DNA of 64,000 bases. It comes from Niabella ginsenosidivorans (GTDB lineage: Bacteria > Bacteroidota > Bacteroidia > Chitinophagales > Chitinophagaceae). The number at the start of each line of letters is the position of its first letter. The first letter of the stretch is position 1. The stretch is from assembly GCF_001654455.1 (NCBI RefSeq), contig NZ_CP015772.1, positions 1,860,001 to 1,924,000 on the forward strand. Reading direction: 5' to 3'. A program made the position numbers and the translations under genes. A model generated the notes under the pieces. It saw nothing but the letters and a program-made list of their open reading frames with translations. It was not told the origin of the DNA and did no database searches. Below, piece after piece: positions 52,895 to 63,014 of this stretch.

Positions 52895-54051
52895 TTCATT
52901 TCTTTTAAAGAAATAATAAATTTAACTAATGCATCCGTGTATGTTGCTGCATTAAACTTCTCTTTGGCAGTCCGCATTCCATTTTTTCCTATTATGTTTG
53001 CTTCTTTAGGATGCTGGTGCACAAATAAGATATTCTTAGCAACATCATCCAGATCTCCTACCTTGGATAATAGAATATCATAGCCATTTGTAACATAGTC
53101 TGATATTTCTCCCGCGTTTGTTGCTACTACAGGAACACTTGAAAGTAGGTATTCTCCTAGTTTAGTTGGAAAACCACCGGACGAAAATTTAGCAGGGGTT
53201 GTTAATAGGCAATTTGCGGAGATTAAAATTGTTGGTACTGTATCTATGGGTTGTTTTCCTAATATTTGAACATAATTATCAAGACCATTTTCATGAATAT
53301 ATGTTCTTATTCCCAAACAAGCTGGAAATTTTTCACAGAGTTTCTCAAAATCACCTACTAAGTATAATAAGAATGGGCTATCTTGTATAAGTTTGCAATA
53401 GCTGTTATATGCAATTACACTTTCAAACAATCCATCTCTATTATGAGTTCCGAATGTTAAAGCTATATATGGGTAAGGGCTAGGAGTTTTACTAATACCT
53501 TGAAATCGATCAGGCGCGATTGTCATGGGTAATAAAAATATACTACTAGAAAACCTTGAATAGAATGTTTTTAACTCTTTGGTGATGACAATAATTCCAC
53601 TAAATAACCGCAAATTAAAATCGATTATTTTTTTTTGAAGCCATGATTTATTGAAATATCCATATGGATATTCTGTTTTATCAATTATATATGGAACAGA
53701 CGTAAATGACACAAAGAATTTCAGAAAACAGTTTGTGAGAATATTATCATGATAAGATAAGATGGCGTCAATTTTATTTTTCCTAGTAAATTTTCGAATA
53801 AAAAGCAATCCAGATAACCTATAAAAAAATTTGTAAAGTATATTTCTTGTATAATAGCTTTTGGGAGAAATATAATGATAATTGACTCCTTCGAAATTTC
53901 CTGATTTTGGTATGTCAGTTAGAGAAGGATAGACAATTAAAACACTGACTTGATGACCAGCCTCTGCCAGTGATTTACAATAGCTATGAATCCTTAGAGA
54001 AGATGCATCTCTTATAGGAACATAATGGGATGCTATCATTGCGAATTTCAT
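52891..54051 (-). CDS. Glycosyltransferase family 4-like
   Basis: A 386-residue GT-B protein starting KFAMIASHYVPIRDASSLRI, with SSGGFPTKLGEYLLSSVPVV as the donor-site motif and CLLTTPAKFSSGG before it. The acidic residue of the GT4 E-x7-E pattern is partly replaced (GFPTKLGEYL), as in several capsule transferases. It overlaps the wzy-like gene by four bases (ATGA). Confidence 0.8.
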   Translation of the reverse strand: MKFAMIASHYVPIRDASSLRIHSYCKSLAEAGHQVSVLIVYPSLTDIPKSGNFEGVNYHYISPKSYYTRNILYKFFYRLSGLLFIRKFTRKNKIDAILSYHDNILTNCFLKFFVSFTSVPYIIDKTEYPYGYFNKSWLQKKIIDFNLRLFSGIIVITKELKTFYSRFSSSIFLLPMTIAPDRFQGISKTPSPYPYIALTFGTHNRDGLFESVIAYNSYCKLIQDSPFLLYLVGDFEKLCEKFPACLGIRTYIHENGLDNYVQILGKQPIDTVPTILISANCLLTTPAKFSSGGFPTKLGEYLLSSVPVVATNAGEISDYVTNGYDILLSKVGDLDDVAKNILFVHQHPKEANIIGKNGMRTAKEKFNAATYTDALVKFIISLKEMK

Positions 54052-55106
54052 ATATCGCTATAAATTAAATTCGAATTGATTAAAGGGTAATAGGTATAAT
54101 CAAGTGTGCTATAAGAGAATTGATATATAATAATTAGATAAACAGCAACCAGTATCGTTACTAACATAGATCTATAATTCCGTCTTTGATAAAAGAAAAT
54201 TAGATATAGAATATAAAATAGATTTATTACAAACAACACCTTAAAGAACCTACTGAAATTAGGAAGAAAAAAGTACAGTGGAATATAGATTAAGGAAATT
54301 ATGTTAACTTTTGTAAACAAAGTTGTATTTTCTTGAACTTTAGCAGGTAGGGATGATAGATATTTTTTTGAATATGAAATGAAGAATGCTAGTGATGATA
54401 CGATTAATAAATGCCCTATAGCTGGCCCGATGGGGCTTGCATCAGTATAATAATAAGCTATTTTTGAATTAATGGTGGTGCTACTAATAAAAGAAAGAAA
54501 GAAAGTTAGAGAAGTAAAAAGAACCAACACAACGGAAGCGACAATATAAAAGAGCTTTCTGGGCTTAATCTTATCAATAAATACTATCAAAAAAGCAAAA
54601 TAAACGATAGCAGTGTTATGAAACAGTAATGCTAAACCTAAAAGGAAAAAAGATTTAATTTTTTTCTGTTTTGCCGAACCCATCACAACTCCTAAGAATA
54701 ATAAAAAGAAAGTATCAGCCATATAGTTGCGCATAAATACGAATTCCATAATAAAAATAAGGAAATAGAGCATTGCGAGAATTGCAGGATATGGCGATCT
54801 GGAAATAAATAGATATGTTAATCCCAAAACTATAAAAGAAAAAACACCCATAAAGTTTTGAAAAGACAGCCCAAGATTATAACTTATTTTATTCATGAAT
54901 GCATAACCTACTTCTATATCACTGCTGGAAATTCCGAACCTTCCAATTGTCTCATAAAGTAGTCTATAGCTATTATAATCACCATTCCAACTATTCCATC
55001 CCCAAAGCTGCCACATAAATAAGAAAGCAATAAATGCAATGAATTTGGATTTTGGAAACAAAATACACAAAATAAATAGCGTTATTATTATAAAATTTAT
55101 AATCAT
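54048..55106 (-). CDS. EpsG-family polysaccharide polymerase (Wzy-like)
   Basis: A 352-residue protein with about 10-11 membrane helices. The opening FLFMWQLWGWNSWNGDYNSY with its W-x-G-D-Y/N motif in the first long loop is the hallmark of EpsG-type Wzy polymerases, followed by EVGYAFMNKISYNLGLSFQNF. It joins lipid-linked repeat units at the periplasmic face. Overlaps of four bases with both neighbours (wzx and GT4). Confidence 0.85.
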   Translation of the reverse strand: MIINFIIITLFILCILFPKSKFIAFIAFLFMWQLWGWNSWNGDYNSYRLLYETIGRFGISSSDIEVGYAFMNKISYNLGLSFQNFMGVFSFIVLGLTYLFISRSPYPAILAMLYFLIFIMEFVFMRNYMADTFFLLFLGVVMGSAKQKKIKSFFLLGLALLFHNTAIVYFAFLIVFIDKIKPRKLFYIVASVVLVLFTSLTFFLSFISSTTINSKIAYYYTDASPIGPAIGHLLIVSSLAFFISYSKKYLSSLPAKVQENTTLFTKVNIISLIYIPLYFFLPNFSRFFKVLFVINLFYILYLIFFYQRRNYRSMLVTILVAVYLIIIYQFSYSTLDYTYYPLINSNLIYSDI

Positions 55107-56356
55107 GTATTTGTTTCTCGTTTATAATAGTATAGAATTACGAAAGTATACATTAATCCCGAGACAATTCTTGCAATTGCCGCCCCCTGCCCACCAAATA
55201 GTTTAATGAAGGCAACATTTGCAATTAACAAGGTGATTCCTACATAAAATGATGCATTTCTTAATTCTTTTCCTTTTCCTTTTGCTAATAAGAACCTATT
55301 ATAGTAGTCGCCAATGCCATATAGTACGTAGCCAATTGATAAATATTTTAATATGTCAATTGCATTAATAAAATCTTTTCCAAATACTAATAGGATAACA
55401 AATTTTGCTGAGAGGACTATTGCAATAAAAAGAGATAAACTGATACCTAACATTGTTAATGTTAAATTCCTACTAATCTTATTGCTTTTTGAAAAGCTTT
55501 TAAATTGCACGGTAGCTATTATATTGGGAACTAATGTTAAAGGCGATGACAAAAAGGTGGCTAATGTATAATAGCCTACCTCAATATTATTAACTCCAAA
55601 TTGACTTATCAGAATCCCAGATAAGCTTCCACTTCCAGATGCTACTAAAGCGCCAAAATAAATATCAAAACCGAATCGTTTGGTTGCCGAAAAAATTTCT
55701 AATAGCCTCCTTTTGAAATTGCTTTTCGTGGGCTTTGTCTTAATAAAAATATAAGCATATGCTAATATAAAAGTAAAATAATTTATTAAGATCATTGAAA
55801 TTAAGTCAGCCCGCAAGGAACAAAAATAAACAATAGCTAAAGTAAGAGTAAAATAAACCTTTGGAAGAAATCTAGACATTGACAATAAGTTGATTTTATT
55901 GTCTCCTTGAAGAAAGCTTTCATTAAGATTTGTTAAAAGATATACCCACGAAAGTGGAATAGAGATCAACAAAATTCCAGTTAAATTACTTTTAGCAATA
56001 CTTTTTGAGAAATACGCATAAAAAATTAGTGCTATCGACATAATAACAAAAAGTAATAGCACTAAAAAACACCCTGCTAAATAATACCCACGAACTTTCT
56101 TGGGATCATTTGTAATTGCAACTAATCGGGATATTGAATGAAATACTCCAAAACTAAAAATTATCTGGCAAAAACTAAAAATATTGAAAATTAGTGCATA
56201 ATTTCCATATTGTTCCTTTCCTAGAACCCGAGTCAGTAAAGAGGTCGAGATTACTCCTAAAATAATACCCAGTACTGTTGAAATCAGTAAATAAGAGGTC
56301 TGAGCAAAAGCTCTGTCCTTAATGTTCTTGCGAAAAGAATATACAGTTTTAATCAT
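55103..56356 (-). CDS. wzx: Oligosaccharide flippase (Wzx-like)
   Basis: A 417-residue MOP-family exporter with about 12 helices and the N-terminal Polysacc_synt motif SYLLISTVLGIILGVISTSL, then TRVLGKEQYGNYALIFNIFS. It flips the undecaprenyl-linked repeat unit to the periplasm for the EpsG-like polymerase encoded next. Very AT-rich, like the other central genes. Confidence 0.88.
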   Translation of the reverse strand: MIKTVYSFRKNIKDRAFAQTSYLLISTVLGIILGVISTSLLTRVLGKEQYGNYALIFNIFSFCQIIFSFGVFHSISRLVAITNDPKKVRGYYLAGCFLVLLLFVIMSIALIFYAYFSKSIAKSNLTGILLISIPLSWVYLLTNLNESFLQGDNKINLLSMSRFLPKVYFTLTLAIVYFCSLRADLISMILINYFTFILAYAYIFIKTKPTKSNFKRRLLEIFSATKRFGFDIYFGALVASGSGSLSGILISQFGVNNIEVGYYTLATFLSSPLTLVPNIIATVQFKSFSKSNKISRNLTLTMLGISLSLFIAIVLSAKFVILLVFGKDFINAIDILKYLSIGYVLYGIGDYYNRFLLAKGKGKELRNASFYVGITLLIANVAFIKLFGGQGAAIARIVSGLMYTFVILYYYKRETNT

Positions 56357-56398
56357 TAATAGTCGAATGCTTATTTTAATTTATTTGTAATTACTTTA

Positions 56399-57682
56399 TT
56401 ATAGTTTCATATCAACGCTTGCATTCTTTAATTGTCCTTTTACATCATAAATTATTCCATTTTTCTTTTTCAATTTTTCTATGTCCATGGTTAAGAACTC
56501 TTGATGAGCAACTCCCAGAACAACCGCATCAAAGGATTTCTTAGGTAATTCACTTAAACAATCAATATTATATTCGTGCTTAACTTCTGTAATATTGGCC
56601 CAAGGGTCGTGAATTTCCACGTTTATTCCATAGTTGATTAAGGCTTTTATAACATCTACAATTTTTGTATTTCTTACATCCGGGCAGTTTTCTTTAAAAG
56701 TAATTCCCAGCATCAAAACGTCTGACCCATTAACGTTAATTCCTTTTTTAATCATCGCTTTTACTACTTGTGAGGCTATATATTCTCCCATAGAATCATT
56801 CAAACGACGACCTGCCAGAATAATTTCTGGATGATAACCTTGTTCCTGCGCTTTTTGTGCTAAATAGTAAGGGTCAACCCCTATACAGTGTCCTCCAACG
56901 AGCCCAGGTCTGAACGCCAAAAAGTTCCATTTGGTTCCAGCTGCTTCTAATACAGCATGAGTGTCGATATTAAGGAGATTAAAAATTTTTGCTAATTCAT
57001 TTACAAATGCAATGTTAATATCCCGTTGGGAATTCTCAATTACCTTTGCAGCTTCTGCAACTTTAATCGTGGGAGCAAGGTGTGTTCCGGCGGTAATCAC
57101 TGATTTATATAGATCATTAACTATAACCCCAATTTCAGGGGTGCTACCAGATGTCACTTTCATTATTTTTTCCACTGTATGTTCTTTATCACCAGGATTG
57201 ATACGTTCGGGAGAGTAACCTGCGTAGAAATCTTTATTGAATTTTAGACCAGATACTTTTTCCAGCACCGGCACACATTCCTCCTCTGTTACTCCTGGAT
57301 ATACTGTAGATTCATAGATGACTATGTCTCCTTTTTTTAAGACCTTTCCTACTGTTTCACTGGCTTTATAAAGAGGGGTGAGGTCCGGCCGGTTATTTTT
57401 ATCTACCGGGGTTGGCACAGTGACAATGTAAATATTGGCATCCATAATATCATTCAAGTCAGTAGAGCAATAGAGCCCGGTCTGTTTAAAAGAAGGACTA
57501 CTCTTTAATACCGATTTTAAAACTGAATCTTCTACCTCTAGGGTATGATCATGGCCATTGTTAAGTTCGCTTATCCGGTTCTTATTGATATCGAATCCCA
57601 CAACTGGATATTTTGTAGCAAATAAACGAGCTAGAGGGAGACCAACGTATCCTAATCCTATTACTGCAATATTTTTTTTCAT
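56399..57682 (-). CDS. tviB: UDP-N-acetylglucosamine/galactosamine 6-dehydrogenase (TviB/WbpO type)
   Basis: A 427-residue UDP-sugar dehydrogenase with NAD motif GLGYVGLP (9-16), [25 protein letters not shown] and the catalytic Cys266 in [32 protein letters not shown] marks the C-terminal UDP-binding domain. TviB/WbpO oxidises UDP-HexNAc to the uronic acid. Together with the WbpP-like epimerase two genes upstream it should make UDP-N-acetylgalactosaminuronic acid. Confidence 0.9.
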   Translation of the reverse strand: MKKNIAVIGLGYVGLPLARLFATKYPVVGFDINKNRISELNNGHDHTLEVEDSVLKSVLKSSPSFKQTGLYCSTDLNDIMDANIYIVTVPTPVDKNNRPDLTPLYKASETVGKVLKKGDIVIYESTVYPGVTEEECVPVLEKVSGLKFNKDFYAGYSPERINPGDKEHTVEKIMKVTSGSTPEIGVIVNDLYKSVITAGTHLAPTIKVAEAAKVIENSQRDINIAFVNELAKIFNLLNIDTHAVLEAAGTKWNFLAFRPGLVGGHCIGVDPYYLAQKAQEQGYHPEIILAGRRLNDSMGEYIASQVVKAMIKKGINVNGSDVLMLGITFKENCPDVRNTKIVDVIKALINYGINVEIHDPWANITEVKHEYNIDCLSELPKKSFDAVVLGVAHQEFLTMDIEKLKKKNGIIYDVKGQLKNASVDMKL

Positions 57683-57688
57683 ATTAAA

Positions 57689-59521
57689 CTATTTTGATTG
57701 TATTTGTCTCAACTTATTCATAAAATCCTTTCCAATTCTTTGTGATAGAATTTTAGTACCAAAAAGATTTAAATGATCTCTATCATAATACATTACTGTA
57801 TCATTTACAAAAGGAATATCATCTCTAAACGCATTATAGTCTAAATCTAAAAAATAGATATTTTTATACTTATTTTTTAAATTTTCAAGCCAGGCCGGAG
57901 CCATATTAATCTTTACGTCATAAATATTCTTTTTTCTACTATCCTTTAAATAATTCCTGTTAACTCTAATAGGATCTTTATCTAAAACAGGAAAATCACT
58001 TAAAATAATAACTTTTTGATCTTTCCTAAGATTAGTAACTAAAGATTCGAATGAGCCGGGTAAAGAATGTATACGTTCCAGCCATATAGATGCTATTATT
58101 ATTAAATGCGCATTTTTTAATTCAATTGAAGTTGGTTGGATCAACTTAAGATACTGGTTATAATAACGTACATCAGGAAAATCCTTTTTTTCAATTCCAG
58201 GTATATTGGGGTAGGTATTATTCGTTACTGTGCGAAAATTAAATTTATAAAGTTCCCCTATATTATTTAACACACTTTTATATACTAAAGCATGACTATC
58301 TCCAATTAATAAAAGAGAGTCGTACGGTTTAGAAGTGTCTCCTAAAAAATCAACCTTCTCAAAATTCTGTGCGTGAGATTTCAAACCGAAGATAGGTCTG
58401 GAAAAATTATCAGGGATCTTGATTACCCTTTTATTAATTGGTGGAATAATAAAAAATAAGCCACATAAAAGGGCTGCATTACATGAAACTAGGGTTAAGA
58501 ATTTTTTTGTTGATGATTTCCTATATGGCTTTTCTATAAAAAGATAGGATAAATAGGATAGGATATAAGTAAGCGATATTATAATTAGGATTTCAAACAG
58601 TGTAAAAGTGGTATCATAGTTGTAATACCGAAAGTATGCCATTATAGGCCAATGCCATAAATATATAGAATAGGAAAGTTCTCCAATATGAACAAAAAAT
58701 TTAGAACTTAATATTTTCTGATTGATAAAACTATTTTGAGATAATAATAATAAAGATGTGGCTATGCATGGTGCTAATACAAGGATTCCAGGAAAATTGC
58801 TTTCTTCATTAAATGTAATAGCACAAAAAAGTAAAACTACTATACTTAACAAAGAAGTTAAATTTGAGTTTTTTATTTTTAAACGTAAATATTTTTCATT
58901 TACCACAATCAAAGTGCCAATTAAGAATTCAGGTATCCTGGCCAATAAAGAATAATACATTCCATCCTTATTGTTTAAGTATGTGCTATTGTAATATGAA
59001 TATGCAGTTAAGCTAACTATAAGAAGGAGTACGAATAGTTGAAGATTTGATTTCCTTTTAATTAACATTAAACCCAATGGCAATATAAAATAAAACTGCA
59101 TTTCAACTGCCAGTGTCCATGTATGTAATAGTGGATTTTCACTACTTGTAGCGCCAAAATAAGTATCTAAAGTCGATAGATAATAGTTAGAATTGAAAAT
59201 AGCAGCCCAAAAAACATTAAGTCGTAGAGACTGCATATCTCGGTTGAGATATATAATGGCTCCAACACTAAAAATAATCAATAAAAAACAGTAAAATACA
59301 GGAACAATCCGCTTAAACCGGCTTAAATAAAAGTCTAAATATTTGAAAGAATGTTTTTGTTTTTTATGTAATATTATCCCTGATATAAGATAACCGGATA
59401 TAACAAAAAAAATGTCTACACCAATAAACCCCCCAGACAGGAGATGAGGACTAATATGAAACAGAAATACTAAAAGGACTGCGAAAGCTCTAATACCTTG
59501 GATATCTTCCCTAAATTTCAT
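57689..59521 (-). CDS. Acyltransferase 3 with C-terminal SGNH domain (OafA/YrhL type)
   Basis: A 610-residue membrane protein. The first 350 residues are the acyltransferase-3 domain with about ten helices and the family start MKFREDIQGIRAFAVLLVFL and FFVISGYLISGIIL. The C-terminal part is a periplasmic SGNH hydrolase-like domain (LLLIGDSHALVY; DRDHLNLFGTK holds the Asp-x2-His). Such fusions O-acetylate surface polysaccharides in the periplasm. Its neighbours on either side make the UDP-sugar. Confidence 0.92.
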   Translation of the reverse strand: MKFREDIQGIRAFAVLLVFLFHISPHLLSGGFIGVDIFFVISGYLISGIILHKKQKHSFKYLDFYLSRFKRIVPVFYCFLLIIFSVGAIIYLNRDMQSLRLNVFWAAIFNSNYYLSTLDTYFGATSSENPLLHTWTLAVEMQFYFILPLGLMLIKRKSNLQLFVLLLIVSLTAYSYYNSTYLNNKDGMYYSLLARIPEFLIGTLIVVNEKYLRLKIKNSNLTSLLSIVVLLFCAITFNEESNFPGILVLAPCIATSLLLLSQNSFINQKILSSKFFVHIGELSYSIYLWHWPIMAYFRYYNYDTTFTLFEILIIISLTYILSYLSYLFIEKPYRKSSTKKFLTLVSCNAALLCGLFFIIPPINKRVIKIPDNFSRPIFGLKSHAQNFEKVDFLGDTSKPYDSLLLIGDSHALVYKSVLNNIGELYKFNFRTVTNNTYPNIPGIEKKDFPDVRYYNQYLKLIQPTSIELKNAHLIIIASIWLERIHSLPGSFESLVTNLRKDQKVIILSDFPVLDKDPIRVNRNYLKDSRKKNIYDVKINMAPAWLENLKNKYKNIYFLDLDYNAFRDDIPFVNDTVMYYDRDHLNLFGTKILSQRIGKDFMNKLRQIQSK

Positions 59522-59541
59522 TACACATTACATATATGGAA

Positions 59542-60516
59542 TTAAAGATTGTTCCAATACCATTCTACTGCTAATTTTAAACCATCTGCAAAATGGTGAG
59601 AAGGTGCATAACTTAATAAAGATTTAGCTTTTTCAATGCTAGCTTGCGAATGAGGAATATCGCCTGCCCGCTCCGGGCCGCGGATGACGGCTACCTGGCT
59701 GATGGCTGGATCATAGGCTGACAGGTATTCTTTTAAAAGCGCTACCAGTTGATTCAATGTGGTACGGTCGCCCACGGCAGTATTATATATGGTATTTACT
59801 GCTTCCGGGCTCTCAGTCAGCATGGCCCGTTCATTCATCTGGATCACATTGTCGATATAAGTGAAATCCCTTGAGTAATCGCCGGTACCATTGATCACCG
59901 GGCTTTCATGATTCATCAGTTTCTTTACAAAAAGCGGGATCACCGCGGCATAGGCCCCGTTAGGGTCCTGCCGGCGGCCAAATACATTAAAATAGCGCAG
60001 GCCAATGGTGGGCAGCCCATAGGTACGGCTGAAAATATCGGCATAAAGCTCGTTTACATACTTGGTTATGGCATAGGGAGAAAGCGGCTTCCCGATTTTG
60101 TCCTCTACCTTGGGGAGAGATGCCGAATCGCCATAGGTAGAAGAACTGGCGGCGTATACAAAACGCTGCACGCCCGCATCCCGGGCCGCTACCAGCATAT
60201 TCAGGAACCCGGAAATATTGACCTCATTGGTAGTGATCGGGTCTTTGATGGAACGAGGTACGGAGCCCAGGGCGGCCTGGTGCAGCACATAATGACAGCC
60301 CTTTACCGCCTGCTGGCAGGTATCCGGGTTCCGGATATCACCTTCCAGCAATTCAAAATCGGGGTTGGTTAAAAAAGGCTCAATATTGAGACGGTGACCG
60401 GTGGAAAAATTATCCAATACCCGTACGGTATACCCCCTCTTATTTAAGAAATACTCGGTTAGATTAGAGCCAATAAATCCAGCGCCACCGGTGACTAAAA
60501 TTTGTTTTTTACTCAT
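59542..60516 (-). CDS. wbpP: UDP-N-acetylglucosamine 4-epimerase (WbpP/TviC type)
   Basis: A 324-residue extended SDR with GGAGFIG (10-16), VYAASSSTYGDSASLPKVE and Y148-x3-K152. The block GLRYFNVFGRRQDPNGAYAAVIP is typical of GlcNAc/GalNAc-specific epimerases such as WbpP and TviC. It interconverts UDP-GlcNAc (or its uronate) with the galacto-form and pairs with TviB. It is GC-richer than the genes downstream and follows the tyrosine kinase gene by 16 bases. Confidence 0.9.
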   Translation of the reverse strand: MSKKQILVTGGAGFIGSNLTEYFLNKRGYTVRVLDNFSTGHRLNIEPFLTNPDFELLEGDIRNPDTCQQAVKGCHYVLHQAALGSVPRSIKDPITTNEVNISGFLNMLVAARDAGVQRFVYAASSSTYGDSASLPKVEDKIGKPLSPYAITKYVNELYADIFSRTYGLPTIGLRYFNVFGRRQDPNGAYAAVIPLFVKKLMNHESPVINGTGDYSRDFTYIDNVIQMNERAMLTESPEAVNTIYNTAVGDRTTLNQLVALLKEYLSAYDPAISQVAVIRGPERAGDIPHSQASIEKAKSLLSYAPSHHFADGLKLAVEWYWNNL

Positions 60517-60532
60517 ACTTGTTCTGCCTTAT

Positions 60533-62923
60533 TTATTGCTTAAATAGCTTTTTAATTCTTTGTTTCAAGGTTCTCTTTTTGAGACTATCACTAGCGTATC
60601 CATATCCATATCCGTATCCATACCCATACCCGTAAGAATTTTTAGGCTTAGCATCATTGAGCACGATCATGAGGTTATTGAGTTTTTTGTTGGTATAAAT
60701 ATCCTGCACAATATTCAACTGCTCTTTAAAGGTATAATTATAACGCACTACATAAGCGCTGATATCAGCAAAGGCGCCCAGGGTAAAGGCATCTGACACC
60801 TGGCCCACAGGAGGACAGTCTATAATAATATGATCATATTCCTGTTTAAGGCTGTTGATCAGTTCCCCGATCCGGTCGCTTAACAGCAATTCGGAAGGAT
60901 TGGGAGGAATAGGTCCGGCACCGATGACATACATACCATTAAGCTCCTTTACCGGCTGCACCAGGTCTGCAGGTCTCAGATTTTTGTCAATTACGAAGTT
61001 CGAAATGCCCTTAGCAGCGGTGATATGCAAACCTTTTAATAATTTTGGTTTGCGGAGATCAAATTCCAGCAGCACTACTTTTTTACCGCTCAAAACTAAG
61101 CTAGCCCCCAGGTTGGTACAGAAAAAGGTCTTGCCCTCGCCGCTCATACTGGAAGTGGTCAGAATGACTTTATCCTCCTTACCTGATGTGGCAAATTTGA
61201 GATTGCTGCGGATCAGCCGGAACATTTCAGAAATCGGAGTGCGGGTGTTCTCTTTTACCACCAGTTCCTCATCGGACTGAGCATGCATAATTTCACCCAG
61301 TATGGGGATATTGGTACGGGAAAGAATATCTTTTTGTAAGCGAACTTTATCATTTAGTAAGTCTATTATATACATAATACCAAAGGGAATCAGTAGTCCA
61401 GCAACCAGGGCTCCCAAGTATACCAGCATTCTTTTAGGTGATACCGGTTTATCATCAGCAGCAGTATCATCAATAATCCGGGAATTGGATACCGTAGCAG
61501 CCAGGGAGATCAGTGATTCCTCTTTTTTCTGCAACAGATACTGGTAAATGGTTTGCTTGATGCCCTGTTCCCGCTGTATCTCCAGCAATTGCCGTTCCAC
61601 CGCCGGAACGGTTTTGATCTTTGACTGGAACTGCCCATAATCCTGGTTGATCAGCCCCTGGGTCACATTCACCCCCTTTTGCAGGTTGCGGATATTCTCG
61701 GAAATGCTTTTGCGCACGGTATTGATGCTTTTGTCAATATTCTGCACCAGGATATTATCCGGCTCCACCGTGGCCAGGGTTTGCTGGCGTTTTAACTGCA
61801 GGTCGTTAAAACTCTGGATGAGTCCATTCAGAGTTGGGTCCTGGATGCCGAGGGAGGTAGGTACCAAGGTATGCTCATTGCCAGGCTTGCTGATATAGGT
61901 CTGCAGGGAGCTGAGTATATTGGCCTGCAGCTTGGCGTCTTCCAGTTTCTGGTAGAGCCCCTGGGTCTGGGTCATATAGGCGTTGATATCTGAAGTAACA
62001 TCGGTGATTTGGTTCTTTTCTTTAAACTCCGATACTTTTTTTTCCACTCCGGAAAGTTCGCCCACGAGCGTACGCAACCGGTCATCGATAAAGGCTACCG
62101 TATTTCGTGAAACAATATTTTTATCATCAATGGCATCCTGGTTATACACCTCGATCAACTTGTTAATAATATCAATAGCCTTCTGTGAAACGGGATCTTT
62201 GACAGTGATAATAATGGTACTGGTTTGTTGATCACTTACATCGATAGACATATTTTTAGCATAATCTGCCGCATATTCCTTAATATTATTGAAGCGGAGT
62301 AGGATCTCGTCCCCAGAAAACCGGAACCGTGGATTAGGATTGATGCTAAAACTGCCAAAAAGTGTTTGTATTTTTTGCCCGAATCGGAAATATTGGGTCT
62401 TATTATCGATTTCTTGCGTTAATGTAAATCCTGTATGCTCTTTATTTACAGAAATAGTATAGTTTCCAACTCCTTTTTTTAAAAGTGAATCTTCATATAA
62501 TGTATCGATCTGGATTATAAAAGGCCTATTTTCTCCATAAGCCTCAGAAGTACGTATATTCCCTTGAACCAGCTGGGTAGGTTGTAAACCTGGTAATTGC
62601 CGCATTGCTCTTTGCAACAGGCTTTTACTTTTTAAGACCCGTACTTCATTATCCACGCTCTTGGTAGTATTAAAAATATCCAGGTCCTGGAACATCTGCA
62701 TGGCATCCGCAGCACCACCACCTCCTTTTTTATCATCTTTGACCAGCAACTCGGCACTTGTCTGGTATACCGGAGTCGTATAACGCAAATATAAAAAAGC
62801 CAGGATAAGGCAAATCAGTACCCCTAGTGCAAACCAGTACCAGTTGCGGGTATAACGGGTGAGCTCTGCCCGTAAATTTAATTCCTTCGGTTGTTCATTA
62901 GAGATAATCGATTCTTCGTTCAT
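60533..62923 (-). CDS. wzc: Wzc-type polysaccharide co-polymerase and tyrosine autokinase
   Basis: The start at 62923 (MNEESIISNEQPKELNLRAE) gives 796 residues. The Wzz domain has membrane helices near 30 and 500 around a long periplasmic coiled coil. The cytoplasmic BY-kinase carries Walker A SSMSGEGKTFFCTNLG, Walker A' VVLLEFDLRKPKL and Walker B HIIIDCPPVG. The tail has seven tyrosines alternating with glycine, then a basic end. The protein controls chain length and export through Wza, driven by cycles of tyrosine phosphorylation in the tail. No Wzb-type phosphatase gene is seen in the window. Confidence 0.94.
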   Translation of the reverse strand: MNEESIISNEQPKELNLRAELTRYTRNWYWFALGVLICLILAFLYLRYTTPVYQTSAELLVKDDKKGGGGAADAMQMFQDLDIFNTTKSVDNEVRVLKSKSLLQRAMRQLPGLQPTQLVQGNIRTSEAYGENRPFIIQIDTLYEDSLLKKGVGNYTISVNKEHTGFTLTQEIDNKTQYFRFGQKIQTLFGSFSINPNPRFRFSGDEILLRFNNIKEYAADYAKNMSIDVSDQQTSTIIITVKDPVSQKAIDIINKLIEVYNQDAIDDKNIVSRNTVAFIDDRLRTLVGELSGVEKKVSEFKEKNQITDVTSDINAYMTQTQGLYQKLEDAKLQANILSSLQTYISKPGNEHTLVPTSLGIQDPTLNGLIQSFNDLQLKRQQTLATVEPDNILVQNIDKSINTVRKSISENIRNLQKGVNVTQGLINQDYGQFQSKIKTVPAVERQLLEIQREQGIKQTIYQYLLQKKEESLISLAATVSNSRIIDDTAADDKPVSPKRMLVYLGALVAGLLIPFGIMYIIDLLNDKVRLQKDILSRTNIPILGEIMHAQSDEELVVKENTRTPISEMFRLIRSNLKFATSGKEDKVILTTSSMSGEGKTFFCTNLGASLVLSGKKVVLLEFDLRKPKLLKGLHITAAKGISNFVIDKNLRPADLVQPVKELNGMYVIGAGPIPPNPSELLLSDRIGELINSLKQEYDHIIIDCPPVGQVSDAFTLGAFADISAYVVRYNYTFKEQLNIVQDIYTNKKLNNLMIVLNDAKPKNSYGYGYGYGYGYGYASDSLKKRTLKQRIKKLFKQ
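60596..60634 (-). repeat. Hexanucleotide repeat encoding the tyrosine-glycine tail of Wzc
   Basis: Thirteen codons alternate TAT/TAC and GGA/GGG, giving seven Tyr separated by Gly. The 6-bp period (with third-base variation) could change copy number by slippage and so alter the number of phosphorylatable tyrosines without breaking the frame. Confidence 0.8.
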
Positions 62924-63014
62924 TATAAAGCTCAATTTAATGTTTATGGTTTGTTGCTCGTAATTACTTATTTATCGTTGTAACTACTTAAGTGCGATCT
63001 GAAGTTATATAAAT

